From assembly GCF_013184745.1 (NCBI RefSeq), contig NZ_JAATVU010000012.1:62001-126000 (forward strand): a stretch of 64,000 bases of DNA, given 5' to 3'. Position numbers and translations under genes: made by a program. Below, piece by piece: positions 19,098 through 26,365 of this stretch. Under the pieces are notes generated by a model. The model was not told the DNA's origin. It saw only the letters and a program-made list of their open reading frames with translations, and searched no databases. Within the stretch, counting starts at the first letter, position 1; each line of letters begins with the position of its first letter. This DNA comes from Mangrovicoccus sp. HB161399. Lineage in GTDB: Bacteria > Pseudomonadota > Alphaproteobacteria > Rhodobacterales > Rhodobacteraceae.

Positions 19098-20351
19098 TCA
19101 GTGCGCGACGGCGGCGGCGGCGGCTTCGTCGATCAGCCTGCCGGTGCGGAAGCGGTCGAGCGAGAACGGGGCGTTGATCGGGTGCGGCTCGTCCTTGGCG
19201 ATGGTATGCGCGAAGACATGGGCCGAGCCGGGCGTGGCCTTGAACCCGCCGGTGCCCCAGCCGCAGTTGACATAGAGGTTCTTGACCGGGGTCTTGCCGA
19301 TGATCGGCGAGCGGTCCGGGGTGTTGTCGGTGATCCCGCCCCATTTGCGCAGCATGCGCATGCGGTTGAAGATCGGGAAGACCTCGGAGATCGCCGCGAT
19401 GGTATGCTCGATCAGCGGCAGGCCGCCGCGCTGCGAATAGGAGACGTACTGGTCGGTGCCGGAGCCGATCACCAGCTCGCCCTTGTCGGACTGCGAGCAG
19501 TAGGCGTGGACCGCGTTCGACATCACGACGCAGGGGAAGATCGGCTTGACCGGCTCGGAGACGAGCGCCTGCAGCGGCATGGATTCCAGCGGCAGGCGGA
19601 CGCCCGCGGTCGCCATGACCATGCTGTTGTGGCCCGAGGCCGAAACCCCGATCTTCTTGCACTTGATGAAGCCCTTGTCGGTATCGACGCCGATCACCGC
19701 CCCGTCGGGGCCGCGGCGGATCGCCTGGACCGCGCAGTTCTGGATGATGTCGACGCCGCGGGCCGCAGCGCCGCGGGCATAGCCCCAGGCCACTGCGTCG
19801 TGGCGCGCGGTGCCGGCACGTTCCTGCAGCGCGCCGCCCATCACCGGATAGCGGGCATCCTTGGCGATGTTGATCGGCGGGCAGTATTCCTTGCACTCCT
19901 CCGGCGTCAGCCAGCGGTTGTCGACGCCGTTCAGCCGGTTGGCGTGGATGTGCCGCTTGAAGCTCTGCACGTCATGCACGTTGTGCGCCAGCATCAGGCA
20001 GCCGCGGTTCGAATACATGACGTTGTAGTTCAGCTCCTGCGACAGGGTCTGCCACAGGTCGACCGAGTGGTCGAAGAGCCGCGCGCTCTCGTCGTAGAGG
20101 TAGTTCGAGCGGATGATGGTGGTGTTCCGGCCGGTGTTGCCGCCGCCGAGCCAGCCCTTGTCGATCACCGCGATGTTGGTGATGCCGTGCTCCTTCGCCA
20201 GGTAGTAGGCCGCGCCCAGGCCATGGCCGCCGGCGCCGACGATCACCACGTCGTACTCGGCCTTGGGCTGCGATTCAGGCCATTGCTCGGTCCAGGCCTT
20301 GTGGCCGCCGAGGGCGTTCTTCACCAGGTTGAATGCGTTGAAGCGCGTCAT
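19098..20351 (-). CDS. soxB: Sarcosine oxidase, beta subunit
   Basis: The catalytic flavoprotein subunit, 417 residues. It has the FAD dinucleotide motif VVIVGAGGHGLGAAYYL near residue 36 and the ARHDAVAWGYARG motif near residue 183, whose His is, in studied enzymes, the site of covalent FMN attachment. It oxidises the N-methyl group of sarcosine. The start at the ATG complementary to 20349-20351 (MTRFNAFNLVKNA) is the family norm; the longer open frame reads into the divergent promoter. It is the first gene of the minus-strand operon soxB-soxD-soxA-soxG-glyA-sdaA. There is no folD, purU or formaldehyde dehydrogenase attached, unlike many relatives. Confidence 0.96.
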   Translation of the reverse strand: MTRFNAFNLVKNALGGHKAWTEQWPESQPKAEYDVVIVGAGGHGLGAAYYLAKEHGITNIAVIDKGWLGGGNTGRNTTIIRSNYLYDESARLFDHSVDLWQTLSQELNYNVMYSNRGCLMLAHNVHDVQSFKRHIHANRLNGVDNRWLTPEECKEYCPPINIAKDARYPVMGGALQERAGTARHDAVAWGYARGAAARGVDIIQNCAVQAIRRGPDGAVIGVDTDKGFIKCKKIGVSASGHNSMVMATAGVRLPLESMPLQALVSEPVKPIFPCVVMSNAVHAYCSQSDKGELVIGSGTDQYVSYSQRGGLPLIEHTIAAISEVFPIFNRMRMLRKWGGITDNTPDRSPIIGKTPVKNLYVNCGWGTGGFKATPGSAHVFAHTIAKDEPHPINAPFSLDRFRTGRLIDEAAAAAVAH

Positions 20352-20448
20352 GTCGGGGTAGCCTTCTACGGAGGAGTAGACGTGACCATAGAACCCGGTG
20401 CAGAGTCGCGATTGGAGGAAAACGACAGCCGGAAAGCAGAATCGCGTC
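20352..20448. promoter_or_regulatory. Divergent promoter region between soxB and the GlxA-type regulator
   Basis: A 97-bp spacer that must drive soxB leftward and the regulator rightward. It contains a short inverted repeat (CTAC, six bases, GTAG at about 20367-20380) but no convincing -35/-10 pair. If the regulator acts like GbdR it would bind here to switch on sox genes when betaine or dimethylglycine is present; this is inference. Confidence 0.45.
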
Positions 20449-21483
20449 ATGACCACGCCGCAAGCCCAGCCCCGCAAGCGCCTGCGCGTCGCCTTTCTCC
20501 TGGCGGACCGCTTCACGCTGTCCGCCTTCGCCAATTTCGTCGACGTGCTGCGGCTGGCGGCGGACGAGGCCGACCAGTCGCGGCCGATCCTCTGCGACTG
20601 GAGCGTGCTGTCGGACACGATGGAGAACGTCCGGTCCAGCTGCGGCGTGCGGGTGGAGCCGGACCGGCGGCTGCGCGATGCGGGCGAATTCGACTACATC
20701 GTCGTGGTCGGCGGCATCATGGGCGACCGCGCGGCACTGTCCGCGCCGATGCTGGCCTTCCTCAAGGCGCGCGCCGCGGCCGGCGTGCCGATCGCCGGGC
20801 TCTGCACCGGGGTGTTCATCCTGCAGGAGGCCGGGCTGCTCGCCGGATACCGCTGCTGCGTCAGCTGGTTCCACCACCAGGACTTCCTCGAGCGCTTCGA
20901 ATCCGAACGTCCCGTCTCGGACCAGATCTTCGTCGTCGACCGCGACCGGCTGACCTGCTCGGGCGGACATGGCGCGGCGCATCTGGCCGCCTTCCTGGTG
21001 CAGCGCCATGTCGGCCAGTCCGCGGCGATCAAGAGCCTGAACATCATGATGATCGACGAGGCGCTGGAGGGCGAGCGGCCGCAGCCCGGACAGCTGCTGT
21101 CGAAGCGCGCCACCGATCCGCTGGTGCGGCGCGCGGTGCTGAGGATGCAGCAGCATATCGAGCTGCCCCTGCCGGTGGGCGAGATCGCCGCAGCGCTCGG
21201 CGTGGCGCGGCGCACGCTGGAGCGGCGCTTCCTGGCAGATTTGCGCCAGACGCCGCTCAAGGTCTATCTCGACCTGCGGCTGGAGCGCGCGCTGGTGCGG
21301 CTGCGCGAGACCGAGGCCACCGTGGCCGACATCGCGCTGTCCTGCGGCTTCTGCGACGCCTCGCACCTGACCCGCACGCTGCGTGCCGAGCGCGGCATCA
21401 CCCCGGCCGAATACCGCCGCGCCCGCGCCGCGCCCTCCGAGGACACGATGGCGGTCGGCGTGTTCCTTCCGCCGAAGGCGTGA
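20449..21483 (+). CDS. GlxA/GbdR-type transcriptional regulator (GATase1-like domain plus AraC HTH)
   Basis: A 344-residue regulator. Residues 10-190 form a DJ-1/PfpI-like ligand domain (RLRVAFLLADRFTLSAFANF, then IAGLCTGVFILQEAG with the elbow Cys), and the C-terminal 100 residues are an AraC pair of helix-turn-helix motifs (VGEIAAALGVARRTLERRFL and VADIALSCGFCDASHLTRT). GbdR, CdhR and SouR of Pseudomonas, which sense glycine betaine/dimethylglycine, carnitine and sarcosine and switch on their breakdown, belong to this family. Its head-to-head position with soxB makes it the likely activator of the sarcosine operon. I use the ATG at 20449 (MTTPQAQPRKR); a GTG at 20398 is an alternative that lacks family support. 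Confidence 0.9.
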   Translation: MTTPQAQPRKRLRVAFLLADRFTLSAFANFVDVLRLAADEADQSRPILCDWSVLSDTMENVRSSCGVRVEPDRRLRDAGEFDYIVVVGGIMGDRAALSAPMLAFLKARAAAGVPIAGLCTGVFILQEAGLLAGYRCCVSWFHHQDFLERFESERPVSDQIFVVDRDRLTCSGGHGAAHLAAFLVQRHVGQSAAIKSLNIMMIDEALEGERPQPGQLLSKRATDPLVRRAVLRMQQHIELPLPVGEIAAALGVARRTLERRFLADLRQTPLKVYLDLRLERALVRLRETEATVADIALSCGFCDASHLTRTLRAERGITPAEYRRARAAPSEDTMAVGVFLPPKA

Positions 21484-22632
21484 GGCCCGTCCCGACCCGC
21501 ACCGGAAGGCGAGCCGCACCAGCAGAAACCCGTGCCGGCAGCGCCGCGAAATGTTGGAGGAACCGCAGGTGAACCGGCCTTCCGGTTCCGCACCACCCAA
21601 TTGACTTGAAACCCTTTTGTTCCTTTCCGGAGCGCCTTCTCCTTCGGCTCCCCTGGCGGCCGCTCTCATCGCATGGCGCCTCCCCGGCACGGCCCGTTCG
21701 GAAGCACCTGCTGCGCGGGGACACCCGCTCCGCCCACGGGACAATGGCCGTCGATGGCGGCAACGGCGATGTCCACGATCTGGCAACGGCCGCAAGCGCG
21801 CCCGCCGGCAGAGACCAGTCGCCTCAATTTCTTTCCGGCAACCGGAGCGGCCCCCGACCTTTCCTCCGCTCCTCCGCGGTCCTGCCGCAGCGACATCCCT
21901 TTCGGCCCGCGCAGTGCAATGCTCCGGCCGCATGCCTGCGGCCGTTCGAATGGCCTCCATGCCTGCCCCGGATCGCCGTTTTGCCGCCTGTAGGGCATGC
22001 TCAGCGCCAGGGAAGCAAACGCGCGCCGCGCCATCGTTGCCGTACCCGTCGGCACGGACATGACCTGAAAGGCCGGCGAGGTCACCATCCGCCTCCGCCA
22101 TGCCGCGGAATTCATAGCGCAGCCCCGCGGCGGGACCAGGGCCTCCTCGGCAACCGCGCTGCCGCGATCCGGCTACGGAGGCCCCCGACGGCGCCGGAAT
22201 GCTTCCGAGGCGGATCGGCCACATGCCGACCCTCCGCGAAAAGACCGCCGCCACCGGATTGCAGCTCGGCACAAAGATTCCGATGAAATGCGGCCTGTCA
22301 GGCGAGCAGCCGCCGCTGTCGTTCATCATCAAGGGCGGGTCTCGCGCGACTTCCTGCTGCGGACCGCTCTCGATAGCTGCACGCAGCTCGCCGCTTGCGC
22401 CGGTTCCGGCCGCCTTGGCACCGGGCAGATCGCGAATGCGCCGGGCTCAAACCCCGAACAGGCCGCGGCGCCGGATGCGCCGCTGCGGGACTGGCCGTCT
22501 GCGACCGTGCCCCTGCCCGCCGGTTGGGCCGGTCTTGGCCTGCCAGCCGCCGCGCCGGACGGTTCCGGGTTGCAAGCACTTGATCCCCAAGTAGAATGAT
22601 CACTGCAACCGGCGGCGCGGAAGGATGGCGGC
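21484..22632. other. 1.15-kb gene-free stretch with possible IS debris
   Basis: No ORF here matches a family as a whole and codon structure looks eroded. A minus-strand piece at 22033-22128 reads RYEFRGMAEADGDLAGLSG and then HVRADGYGNDG, which resembles the DDE-core segment of IS66-family TnpC proteins. The rest shows nothing recognisable. It separates the sarcosine block from the Rieske/amidohydrolase genes and is probably a decayed insertion. Confidence 0.4.
22033..22128 (-). mobile_element. Possible IS66-like transposase fragment
   Basis: About 30 residues in one minus-strand frame recall the IS66 TnpC stretch 'LAG(Y/F)xGxLQVDGYAGYN'. No other IS66 domain, no terminal repeats and no partner genes were found, so this is a weak call based on a single short similarity. 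Confidence 0.25.
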
Positions 22633-22995
22633 ATGGCGGATTTCAGAGATGTTCTGGCGCTCGCGGCGCTGCCCGCGGGCAAGGTCGTCACGGTCACGCT
22701 GGACGGCCATGTCATCGGGCTGGCGCTGCTGGACGGCATGCCGCGCGCGTTCCAGAGCCTCTGCCCGCATGACAAGGCCTCGCTGAAGGACGGGCGGGTC
22801 GAGGGCTGCGAAGTCCATTGCCCCCGGCATTTCGCGCGGTTCGACCTGGGCACGGGCCGGGTCTCGGCGGGCTGGCGGGTGAACGACCTGAAGCTCTATC
22901 CGGCACGGATCGCCGGAGACCGGGTGGAGGTCGACGCCGAGGCCGTCCGGCAGAACCCGCCGGACGGTGCGAAGAAGGTCTGGGACTTCACCTGA
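22633..22995 (+). CDS. Small Rieske [2Fe-2S] protein
   Basis: A 120-residue soluble Rieske ferredoxin. The ligand boxes are C44-P-H46 (SLCPHDKAS) and C63-P-R-H66 (VHCPRHFARFDLGTG), separated by 16 residues, as in NirD/BphF-type Rieske ferredoxins. It would pass single electrons to an oxygenase or reductase; no such partner lies next to it. The start ATG follows an AAGGATGGC stretch. It stands alone after the 1.15-kb gap and ends tail-to-tail with the amidohydrolase, sharing a hairpin with it. A role with the molybdenum hydroxylase or an oxygenase elsewhere cannot be excluded. Confidence 0.88.
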   Translation: MADFRDVLALAALPAGKVVTVTLDGHVIGLALLDGMPRAFQSLCPHDKASLKDGRVEGCEVHCPRHFARFDLGTGRVSAGWRVNDLKLYPARIAGDRVEVDAEAVRQNPPDGAKKVWDFT

Positions 22996-23010
22996 GCCGG
23001 ACGGCTCAGG
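22991..23010. terminator. Bidirectional terminator-like hairpin
   Basis: An 8-bp inverted repeat (CCTGAGCC / GGCTCAGG) with a 4-nt loop overlaps the stop codons of the convergent Rieske and amidohydrolase genes. It can end both transcripts, though no long U-run is seen on either side. Confidence 0.55.
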
Positions 23011-24262
23011 CGAGGACCGGCGGCGGGATCAGCGGCGAGTCCGCGTCGAACTTCTCGCCGTCCTTGAAGCACATCACCGGGCGGACCAGCTTGTCGGTCA
23101 CCACCTCGACGCCGGAATTGTCGAACAGCTTGAAGCGGCCTTCCTGGATTTCCAGCACCGAGATGTCGGCGATGCGCCCGACCTGCAGCGAGCCCAGCTC
23201 GTCCGACTTGCCCAGCACCGTCGCGGGGTTCTCGGTCACCGTCGCCACAACATCGTTCAGCGACATGCCCAGCGTCATCAGCTCGGTCATCGCCACGGTC
23301 AGGTTGAAGGGCGCCGCGCCGAAGAACGGGTTCGACTCGCGCACGTCCTTCTCCAGCCCCTCGGGCGGCACGGTGACGTTGAAGCCGTGCATGTCCGCGC
23401 CCAGGGTGAAGGGCTTGATGCCGGAATCCAGCACCTTCTTGGCCACTTCGAAGCTGAAATGCGAGCCGTGGCCGACATCGACGCGCACGCCGCGCGCGAT
23501 CGCCTCGAACACGATCGGATGGACCTCGCCCTCTTCCGAGACGAAGCCGCCGGGATGGCGGGTGAAGGGATGGGCGAGCATGTCGCCCTCCTCCATGATC
23601 GGCACCAGCTCGCGGATCAGCTCGTCCGGATCCGGCACCGGACCTTCCTCCAGCGACGGCCAGAGCTGGCCGAGATGGATGTAGAGCGGCAGGCCGAGCT
23701 CCTTCGAGATCTGCTTGCCGATCTTGATGACCTCCATGCCCCAGCGCGACTGGCCACCGATCTCGGCATGGGCCTTCACGCCGCGCACGATGTCGAGATT
23801 CTCCTTGCCGATCCGGATCGTGTGCTCGGCATTGACGCCGTGCGGACCGTAGAGGTCCGGATACATGTGGCCTTCGAGCCCGCCCACCAGATAGGCCGAG
23901 ATGAAGCAGTAGAGCTTGGTTTTGGAGCTGGTGTCGAGATAGTGCTTGAACCCGCCCAGCGTCATGCAGGACGGCCCGCCCTGGTCGATGATCGTGGTCA
24001 CGCCCGAGCGCACGCCGACCATGTCGGGATTGAGCCCGAAGCTGCCGGTGACATGCTGGTAGACATGGCCGTGGGTGTCGATCATGCCTGCGGTGACAAC
24101 CTTGCCCTCGAGGTCGATCACCTCGGCGCCGGCGGCGTCCAAGGACGGCTCGATGGCCGCGATCCGGCCGCCCGAGACGGCGATGTCGAACAGCCCGTCG
24201 CGGCCCGTCACGGTGTCGATGACCCGGCCGCCCTTGAGGACGGCGTCGTATCCCTGTTTCAT
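23006..24262 (-). CDS. Amidohydrolase/deacetylase family metallohydrolase
   Basis: A 418-residue member of the amidohydrolase superfamily. The first metal pair is H64-x-H66 (GMIDTHGHVYQH); a Lys (K163, GVKAHAEIGG) is placed where the family has the carbamylated metal-bridging lysine, and H196 (LYIHLGQL), H231, H265/H268 and D290 (LGADMHGFN) complete a binuclear site. Its nearest relatives seem to be the 'amidohydrolase/deacetylase' proteins of unknown substrate, related to dihydroorotase and D-aminoacylase. A ribosome site (AGAGG, 7 nt before ATG) supports the start. It is divergent from a DUF1116 protein, with a shared 263-bp promoter region carrying the motif discussed at 24373-24393. Function beyond hydrolysis of a cyclic or acyl amide cannot be assigned. 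Confidence 0.88.
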   Translation of the reverse strand: MKQGYDAVLKGGRVIDTVTGRDGLFDIAVSGGRIAAIEPSLDAAGAEVIDLEGKVVTAGMIDTHGHVYQHVTGSFGLNPDMVGVRSGVTTIIDQGGPSCMTLGGFKHYLDTSSKTKLYCFISAYLVGGLEGHMYPDLYGPHGVNAEHTIRIGKENLDIVRGVKAHAEIGGQSRWGMEVIKIGKQISKELGLPLYIHLGQLWPSLEEGPVPDPDELIRELVPIMEEGDMLAHPFTRHPGGFVSEEGEVHPIVFEAIARGVRVDVGHGSHFSFEVAKKVLDSGIKPFTLGADMHGFNVTVPPEGLEKDVRESNPFFGAAPFNLTVAMTELMTLGMSLNDVVATVTENPATVLGKSDELGSLQVGRIADISVLEIQEGRFKLFDNSGVEVVTDKLVRPVMCFKDGEKFDADSPLIPPPVLA

Positions 24263-24336
24263 CTATGTACCTCTTGTCACTCGAAAACCTGGGGAAATCA
24301 GACCGGAAGACAGGCAGCAAACACCTGACCGGAATA

Positions 24337-24374
24337 TGAATTCATGCGTTTCCGTGGCATCTTCTTGAATTCAT
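24337..24374. repeat. Direct repeat TGAATTCAT, two copies 29 bp apart
   Basis: TGAATTCAT occurs at 24337-24345 (inside the palindrome ATGAATTCAT) and again at 24366-24374. The 29-bp step is nearly three DNA turns, as expected for sites bound on the same face. It may be an operator for the amidohydrolase/DUF1116 divergent promoter. Confidence 0.45.
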
Positions 24375-24393
24375 CAGTAGACTGACTAATCTG
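24373..24393. promoter_or_regulatory. Putative shared operator, site A
   Basis: The half-site ATCAGTAGAC at 24373-24382 overlaps an inverted copy, TCAGT-AG-ACTGA, and is followed by CTAATCTG. It matches sites near 34445, 43993 and 52270. A possible plus-strand promoter (TTGAAT, 16 bp, TAATCT) overlaps it. See the findings for the comparison; the regulator is unknown. Confidence 0.45.
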
Positions 24394-24525
24394 CGGTTTC
24401 AAGACAGGAAAGCTTATCGCTCCGCCAAGGTTGCCTTATGGAAGGAAAGTCATGAGTCCCGCCCGCCGTTCCCCCCGTCCCCGTCCGGTCCTGCCGCATC
24501 GCAAGGCATCTGCGGGGGGCCGTCG

Positions 24526-25605
24526 ATGAGTTTCTGGGCGGGAATTTCCCCGCGCCTGGCCGGCTGCCTTCCCCTGGCCCGCGCGCTGCCCGGCCTGCCG
24601 GCCAAGGTGCTGCTGCATGCGGGACCGGCCTTCTCCGCACCGGCCGCCTGTCCGCGCCCGGTTCTGAACGCGGCCGTCGCCGCGGTGCTGGCCGAGGGCT
24701 GGGCCGGGACGCCGGAAACCGCGGAAGCCGCGGTCCTGTCCGGCGCCCTGCCGCTAGTTCCGGCGCAGGATCACGGGCTGGTCACCCCGCTGGCCTGCGT
24801 CGTGACGCCCTCGATGCCGGTGCTCGCGGCCGAGGCGGGAACGGCCCGCGCTCTGTCCCCGGTCAATGACGGCCCGCCCGCCGGCGCGCTGCGCTTCGGG
24901 GCGGCCGATCCGGCGGCTCAAGTGGCCCGGATCGGGGAGATGGCAGCGCTGGCGGATCCGCTGGCCGCAGCCATCGGCGGCGGCGTTCCGCTGCTGCCGC
25001 TGATGGCGGAGGCTCTGGCCCAGGGCGACGACCTGCACGGCTCGGTCGCGGCGATGACCGGCTTGCTCGCGGAGCAGCTCGGGCTGGACGGCGCGGCCGG
25101 AGCCTACGCGCGCACGCCGCTTTTCGCGCTGAACGCGGTGATGGCGGCGGCGGCGGCGATGCTGCAGGCCGCGGCGGAGGCCAATCCGGTGCCGATGGTG
25201 ATTGCCGCAGGCGGCAACGGCGTGGCGTTCGGCTGGAAGACTTCGGAGGACCCGCACAGTTGGCACATCCGCCCTGCCCTGCCCCCCGTGGGTCCGCGGA
25301 TGGATGGCGGCGCGGCCGTGGTCCTGCCCGCGATCGGCGACAGCGCGGTGATCGACGCACTCGGACTGGGCGGTCCGGCGCTGCGCCAAGCCCCGGCCTT
25401 GATGGAAGCGCTCGCGCCCTACCATCCAGCGGATACCTTCGCGCCGAGCGACATCTTCCTCGCCCCGCATCCGGAACTGCCGGGCGACATTCTGCTGGGC
25501 CTGCCCGGCATCGCCGTGGCGGAGCATCCGGGCGTCATGCTGGCCATGCTGGGGGCCGGCGGAGAGGGCCTTGTCGGGCGCGGCCTCGCGCCCTGGCCCG
25601 GCTGA
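24526..25605 (+). CDS. DUF1116 (YlbE/AllG-like) protein, short form
   Basis: A 359-residue protein that I match to DUF1116 by three blocks: AKVLLHAGPAF with the following VLNAAVAAVLAEGWAGTPE, then PAQDHGLVTPLACVVTPSMP, and later IGDSAVIDALGLGGPALRQAP. The best-studied member is YlbE (AllG) of enteric bacteria, one of three subunits that act with FdrA and YlbF in oxamate carbamoyltransfer at the end of anaerobic allantoin breakdown. Family members are usually about 420-470 residues; this one lacks the N-terminal part. No FdrA or YlbF-like gene is in the window, so it is an orphan here. It is divergent from a metallo-amidohydrolase, which makes a joint role in amide or ureide use plausible. Its Ala-rich, low-conservation sequence suggests fast divergence. 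Confidence 0.75.
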   Translation: MSFWAGISPRLAGCLPLARALPGLPAKVLLHAGPAFSAPAACPRPVLNAAVAAVLAEGWAGTPETAEAAVLSGALPLVPAQDHGLVTPLACVVTPSMPVLAAEAGTARALSPVNDGPPAGALRFGAADPAAQVARIGEMAALADPLAAAIGGGVPLLPLMAEALAQGDDLHGSVAAMTGLLAEQLGLDGAAGAYARTPLFALNAVMAAAAAMLQAAAEANPVPMVIAAGGNGVAFGWKTSEDPHSWHIRPALPPVGPRMDGGAAVVLPAIGDSAVIDALGLGGPALRQAPALMEALAPYHPADTFAPSDIFLAPHPELPGDILLGLPGIAVAEHPGVMLAMLGAGGEGLVGRGLAPWPG

Positions 25606-26365
25606 TGCGCTCCGGATCGAAGCTGCATCGCCTCTCGCGGCCCGACATCCCGGAGGTCAGCGCGGAGGGCGATGCATGATTCTTCGGATCGAAGCCGGAA
25701 AGCGCCCGGGCCTCCGGGGTCCCGGGGCTTCCGAGTTTCTGCAGTGAAGCGTTAACCTTCCCTTGGTCGGGAGATTTGCGGCGCGCAACTTGGGGCACCC
25801 CTGCCATAGGACCGGATCGTCGGCGAAAGGCGCGGCAGCAGCGGGCGCGGCGACAGGATGTCCGCCGGAGCCGGAAGGGCGTTTGGCCGCGTATTTTCGA
25901 AGCTGTGCCTGCTGACCCGGACCCAGAGCGTCTGGTTGTCACTGCCGCCAGAACGATCATCCGCGCCGGCCAGCACGCTTCCGGTGCAAGAAAAGCGGCC
26001 GGAAGCCAGTCCATCCTCCCCTGCCGCGGCCCCGGCAGAAAGTGGCACATGGCGGGGCGGGGCCACCGCCGACCGTTTGCGCTTCGCCTCATCCGACTGC
26101 CGGAAGGGAGATGCACCTCAGGCCCCGGGATTGATTTCCGGCGAGCCTTCCGCGGTTGCAACGGCCGGCACGGCCCATGACGGCGGCGCGACGCGCCGGA
26201 CAATTGCCGACAAGGGCGCTGCAGCGGTCATCCCGGGCAGTCCATTGTGGGCCAGGGCGCAGCCGCTTGACCGCGCCCGCAATGCACCGAGCCGCTTGAT
26301 CGACGCGGCGGACCACCGCGGGAGGGCCGCGGTCCTGCGCCGGATCGGAGAATTGCCCAAGGACC
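25606..26365. other. Gene-free stretch between the DUF1116 gene and the ABC ATPase gene
   Basis: No intact gene. The first 260 bp show nothing recognisable; the rest contains the IS427-like transposase fragments at 25872-26360. The adjoining genes are convergent, and no strong terminator hairpin was found. Confidence 0.45.
25872..26360 (+). mobile_element. IS5-family (IS427-like) transposase remnant
   Basis: Plus-strand 25872-26015 reads RKGVWPRIFEAVPAD and then TIIRAGQHASGARK, matching the IS427-type sequence 'GVWxRIFExxxxDxxxxxxxDSTIxRAHQHxAGARK'. The catalytic Asp before TIIRA is lost. In another frame at 26200-26360 TIADKGAAAVIPGSP and PLDRARNAPSRLID recall the later 'LADKGYDADxxxxxxxxxxxxxVIP' and 'PLDRxxYKxRN' parts. 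Two frames, a missing catalytic residue and the lack of an N-terminus make this a dead element. It lies against the 3' end of the dipeptide-type ABC ATPase gene. Confidence 0.6.

Noticed and set aside
20275-22332. 685-residue minus-strand open frame spanning the gap right of the GlxA-type regulator
   Set aside because: Mostly antisense to the regulator gene; only the 22033-22128 part resembles a transposase and was kept as a weak IS66 call.
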